Part shown: piece after piece, positions 5,965-7,051 of the stretch
Position numbering within the stretch: the stretch's first letter is position 1
Layout of the letters: every line of letters begins with the position of its first letter
DNA from: Candidatus Omnitrophota bacterium
GTDB lineage: Bacteria > Omnitrophota > Gorgyraeia > Zapsychrales > Fredricksoniimonadaceae
DNA length: 7,051 nucleotides
Assembly: GCA_016196515.1 (NCBI GenBank)
Contig: JACPXN010000113.1
Span: 1-7,051 of the forward strand
Direction of reading: 5' to 3'
Translations under genes and position numbers: made by a program
The notes under the pieces: model-generated
Database searches by the model: none
Seen by the model: the letters and a program-made list of their open reading frames with translations, nothing else
What the model was told of the DNA's origin: nothing

Positions 5965-7051
5965 ATGCGTCCCAAACGGATCGCGATTTTAGGCTCTACG
6001 GGCTCCATCGGTGTCAATACGTTAAAGGTTATCGGGCGTTACCCCCGACGTTTTATTGTCACGGCTTTGTCGGCGTATACGAATACTGTTCTTTTACAAA
6101 AGCAGGTCAGGCAATTTGCGCCCAAACACGTGGCGGCCGCGCCCCGGACGTTGGCGGGCCTCAAGAGATCAGTGCCCTCTTCGACGCGGTTGTATGATGC
6201 CGAAACAGATTTGGGCGCTATGGCCGCCCTTAAAGAGGTGGATGTGGTCGTCATCGCCATGCGCGGGGCAGGGGCATTGGCCCCGTTTCTGGCCGCGGCC
6301 AGGGCGGGTAAGACCATTGCGCCGGCCAATAAAGAGGCCCTGGTCATGGCCGGAGAGATATTGATGAAAGAGGCGCACCGCTTTGGGGCCCGGATCATCC
6401 CGGTGGACAGCGAGCAAAGTGCCATTTTTCAATGCCTCGATGGGGCCAAGACCCCGGTCAAAAGCGTGCATTTGACGGCGTCGGGAGGTCCTTTGCGGGA
6501 CGTGCCGGCGTCGCGATTTGGCGCCATGACGGTCAAAGACATTTTGCGCCATCCGCGCTGGAACATGGGGCCGAAGATCACGGTGGATTCGGCGACGCTG
6601 ATGAACAAGGGTTTTGAATTCATCGAAGCCCAGCGGCTCTTTGGTTTGCGTTTTGACCAGATCAAGGTGGTGGTGCATCCCCAGGCCATCATTCACTCGA
6701 TGGTGGAATTTGAGGACGGGTCCATTTTAGCCCAGTTGGGCGTGACCGACATGCGTTTGCCCATCCAGTATGCGTTGACCTATCCCGATCGTCTGCCCAC
6801 GGGTTTGGGGCGTTTGGATCTGGCGGGATTGAAACAGTTGAATTTTCAAAAACCGGACCTGAAGAAATTCCCGGCTTTGGGACTGGCGTTTGAAGCGGCG
6901 CGTTCGGGCGGCACGCTGCCGTGCGTGCTCAATGCCGCCAACGAGGAAGCGGTGGAGGGATTTTTGAAAGGGAAGATCGGTTTTACGGCCATTTATAAAG
7001 TGGTTGAAAAAATCGTGCGCCGGCATAAAATAATTGCGTCTGCGACGGTCG
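5965..7051 (+). CDS. dxr: 1-deoxy-D-xylulose 5-phosphate reductoisomerase (3' end cut by the window)
   Basis: Dxr rearranges and reduces DXP to 2-C-methyl-erythritol 4-phosphate using NADPH and a divalent metal, the committed step of the MEP isoprenoid pathway in the cytosol. ATG 5965 gives the expected start, MRPKRIAILGSTGSIG, with the NADPH loop GSTGSIG at 10-16. About 362 residues are visible with no stop, so roughly 20-40 C-terminal residues are missing. PANKEAL (120-126) is the conserved cofactor-domain loop. The metal ligands are D148 and E150 in VDSE, and E218 in NKGFE. Substrate contacts S173, H196, S209, N214 and K215 all fit the E. coli enzyme at a constant offset of 13. The flexible-loop tryptophan is W199. 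There is no in-frame start further upstream and no Shine-Dalgarno site: the leader is ATAATATTT, directly after the repeat. Dxr supplies precursors used by UppS, the first gene of this cluster. Confidence 0.95.
   Translation, partial: MRPKRIAILGSTGSIGVNTLKVIGRYPRRFIVTALSAYTNTVLLQKQVRQFAPKHVAAAPRTLAGLKRSVPSSTRLYDAETDLGAMAALKEVDVVVIAMRGAGALAPFLAAARAGKTIAPANKEALVMAGEILMKEAHRFGARIIPVDSEQSAIFQCLDGAKTPVKSVHLTASGGPLRDVPASRFGAMTVKDILRHPRWNMGPKITVDSATLMNKGFEFIEAQRLFGLRFDQIKVVVHPQAIIHSMVEFEDGSILAQLGVTDMRLPIQYALTYPDRLPTGLGRLDLAGLKQLNFQKPDLKKFPALGLAFEAARSGGTLPCVLNAANEEAVEGFLKGKIGFTAIYKVVEKIVRRHKIIASATV

Noticed and set aside
5654..6364. Overlapping plus-strand open frames in other phases around the cdsA-dxr junction, suggesting a frameshift
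   Set aside because: The cdsA frame ends cleanly at 5903 and the dxr frame runs unbroken from 5965 to the window edge with all motifs. The other frames are shadows.
1..7051. CRISPR array, tRNA, rRNA, transposase or phage genes
   Set aside because: No spaced direct repeats, cloverleaf-like sequence or transposase/integrase motifs were seen on either strand by eye.

Overview
The window is a bacterial chromosomal segment, almost entirely coding and all on the + strand. It carries housekeeping genes for serine, purine, isoprenoid and phospholipid synthesis plus an envelope gene pair. The gene content and short spacers are typical of a Gram-negative-type bacterium: there is an OmpA-domain lipoprotein, the uppS-cdsA-dxr cluster and the MEP isoprenoid pathway. 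Several traits fit an uncultured lineage of the Omnitrophota/PVC kind: a 528-residue SerA, a CdsA signature lacking the usual His and Arg, and a dispersed-type GTAGGGGCGA palindromic repeat. That placement is inference from recall and was not tested.

Layout. Positions 1-319 are AT-rich (110 G+C in the first 300 bases, about 37%). They hold the C-terminal end of one gene and a complete 56-codon gene overlapping it by ATGA. From position 338 the composition changes sharply to the GC-richer style of the rest. serA (338-1924) is followed 17 bases later by purA (1942-3213). A 77-base spacer with a good sigma70-type promoter leads to an OmpA-domain lipoprotein (3291-3905) and a small membrane-anchored coiled-coil protein (3902-4273), again overlapping by ATGA. 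An intrinsic-terminator-like hairpin (4327-4349) lies just before or over the start of uppS (4357-5070). Next come cdsA (5079-5903) and dxr (5965 to the window edge, about 362 residues visible). The gap between cdsA and dxr is filled by a two-hairpin repeat that also supplies the cdsA stop codon.

How they fit together. SerA makes the precursor of serine, and hence glycine and one-carbon units used in purine synthesis. PurA commits IMP to AMP. Dxr feeds isoprenoid precursors to UppS, which makes the undecaprenyl carrier for peptidoglycan and other envelope polymers. CdsA makes CDP-diacylglycerol for phospholipids. The lipoprotein and its coiled-coil partner probably act in the same envelope, between outer membrane, peptidoglycan and inner membrane.

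I found no convincing new system. The most interesting features are the foreign-looking AT-rich gene pair at the left edge, the hairpin at the uppS start, the repeat that has become the cdsA terminus and dxr leader, and the envelope coiled-coil pair.
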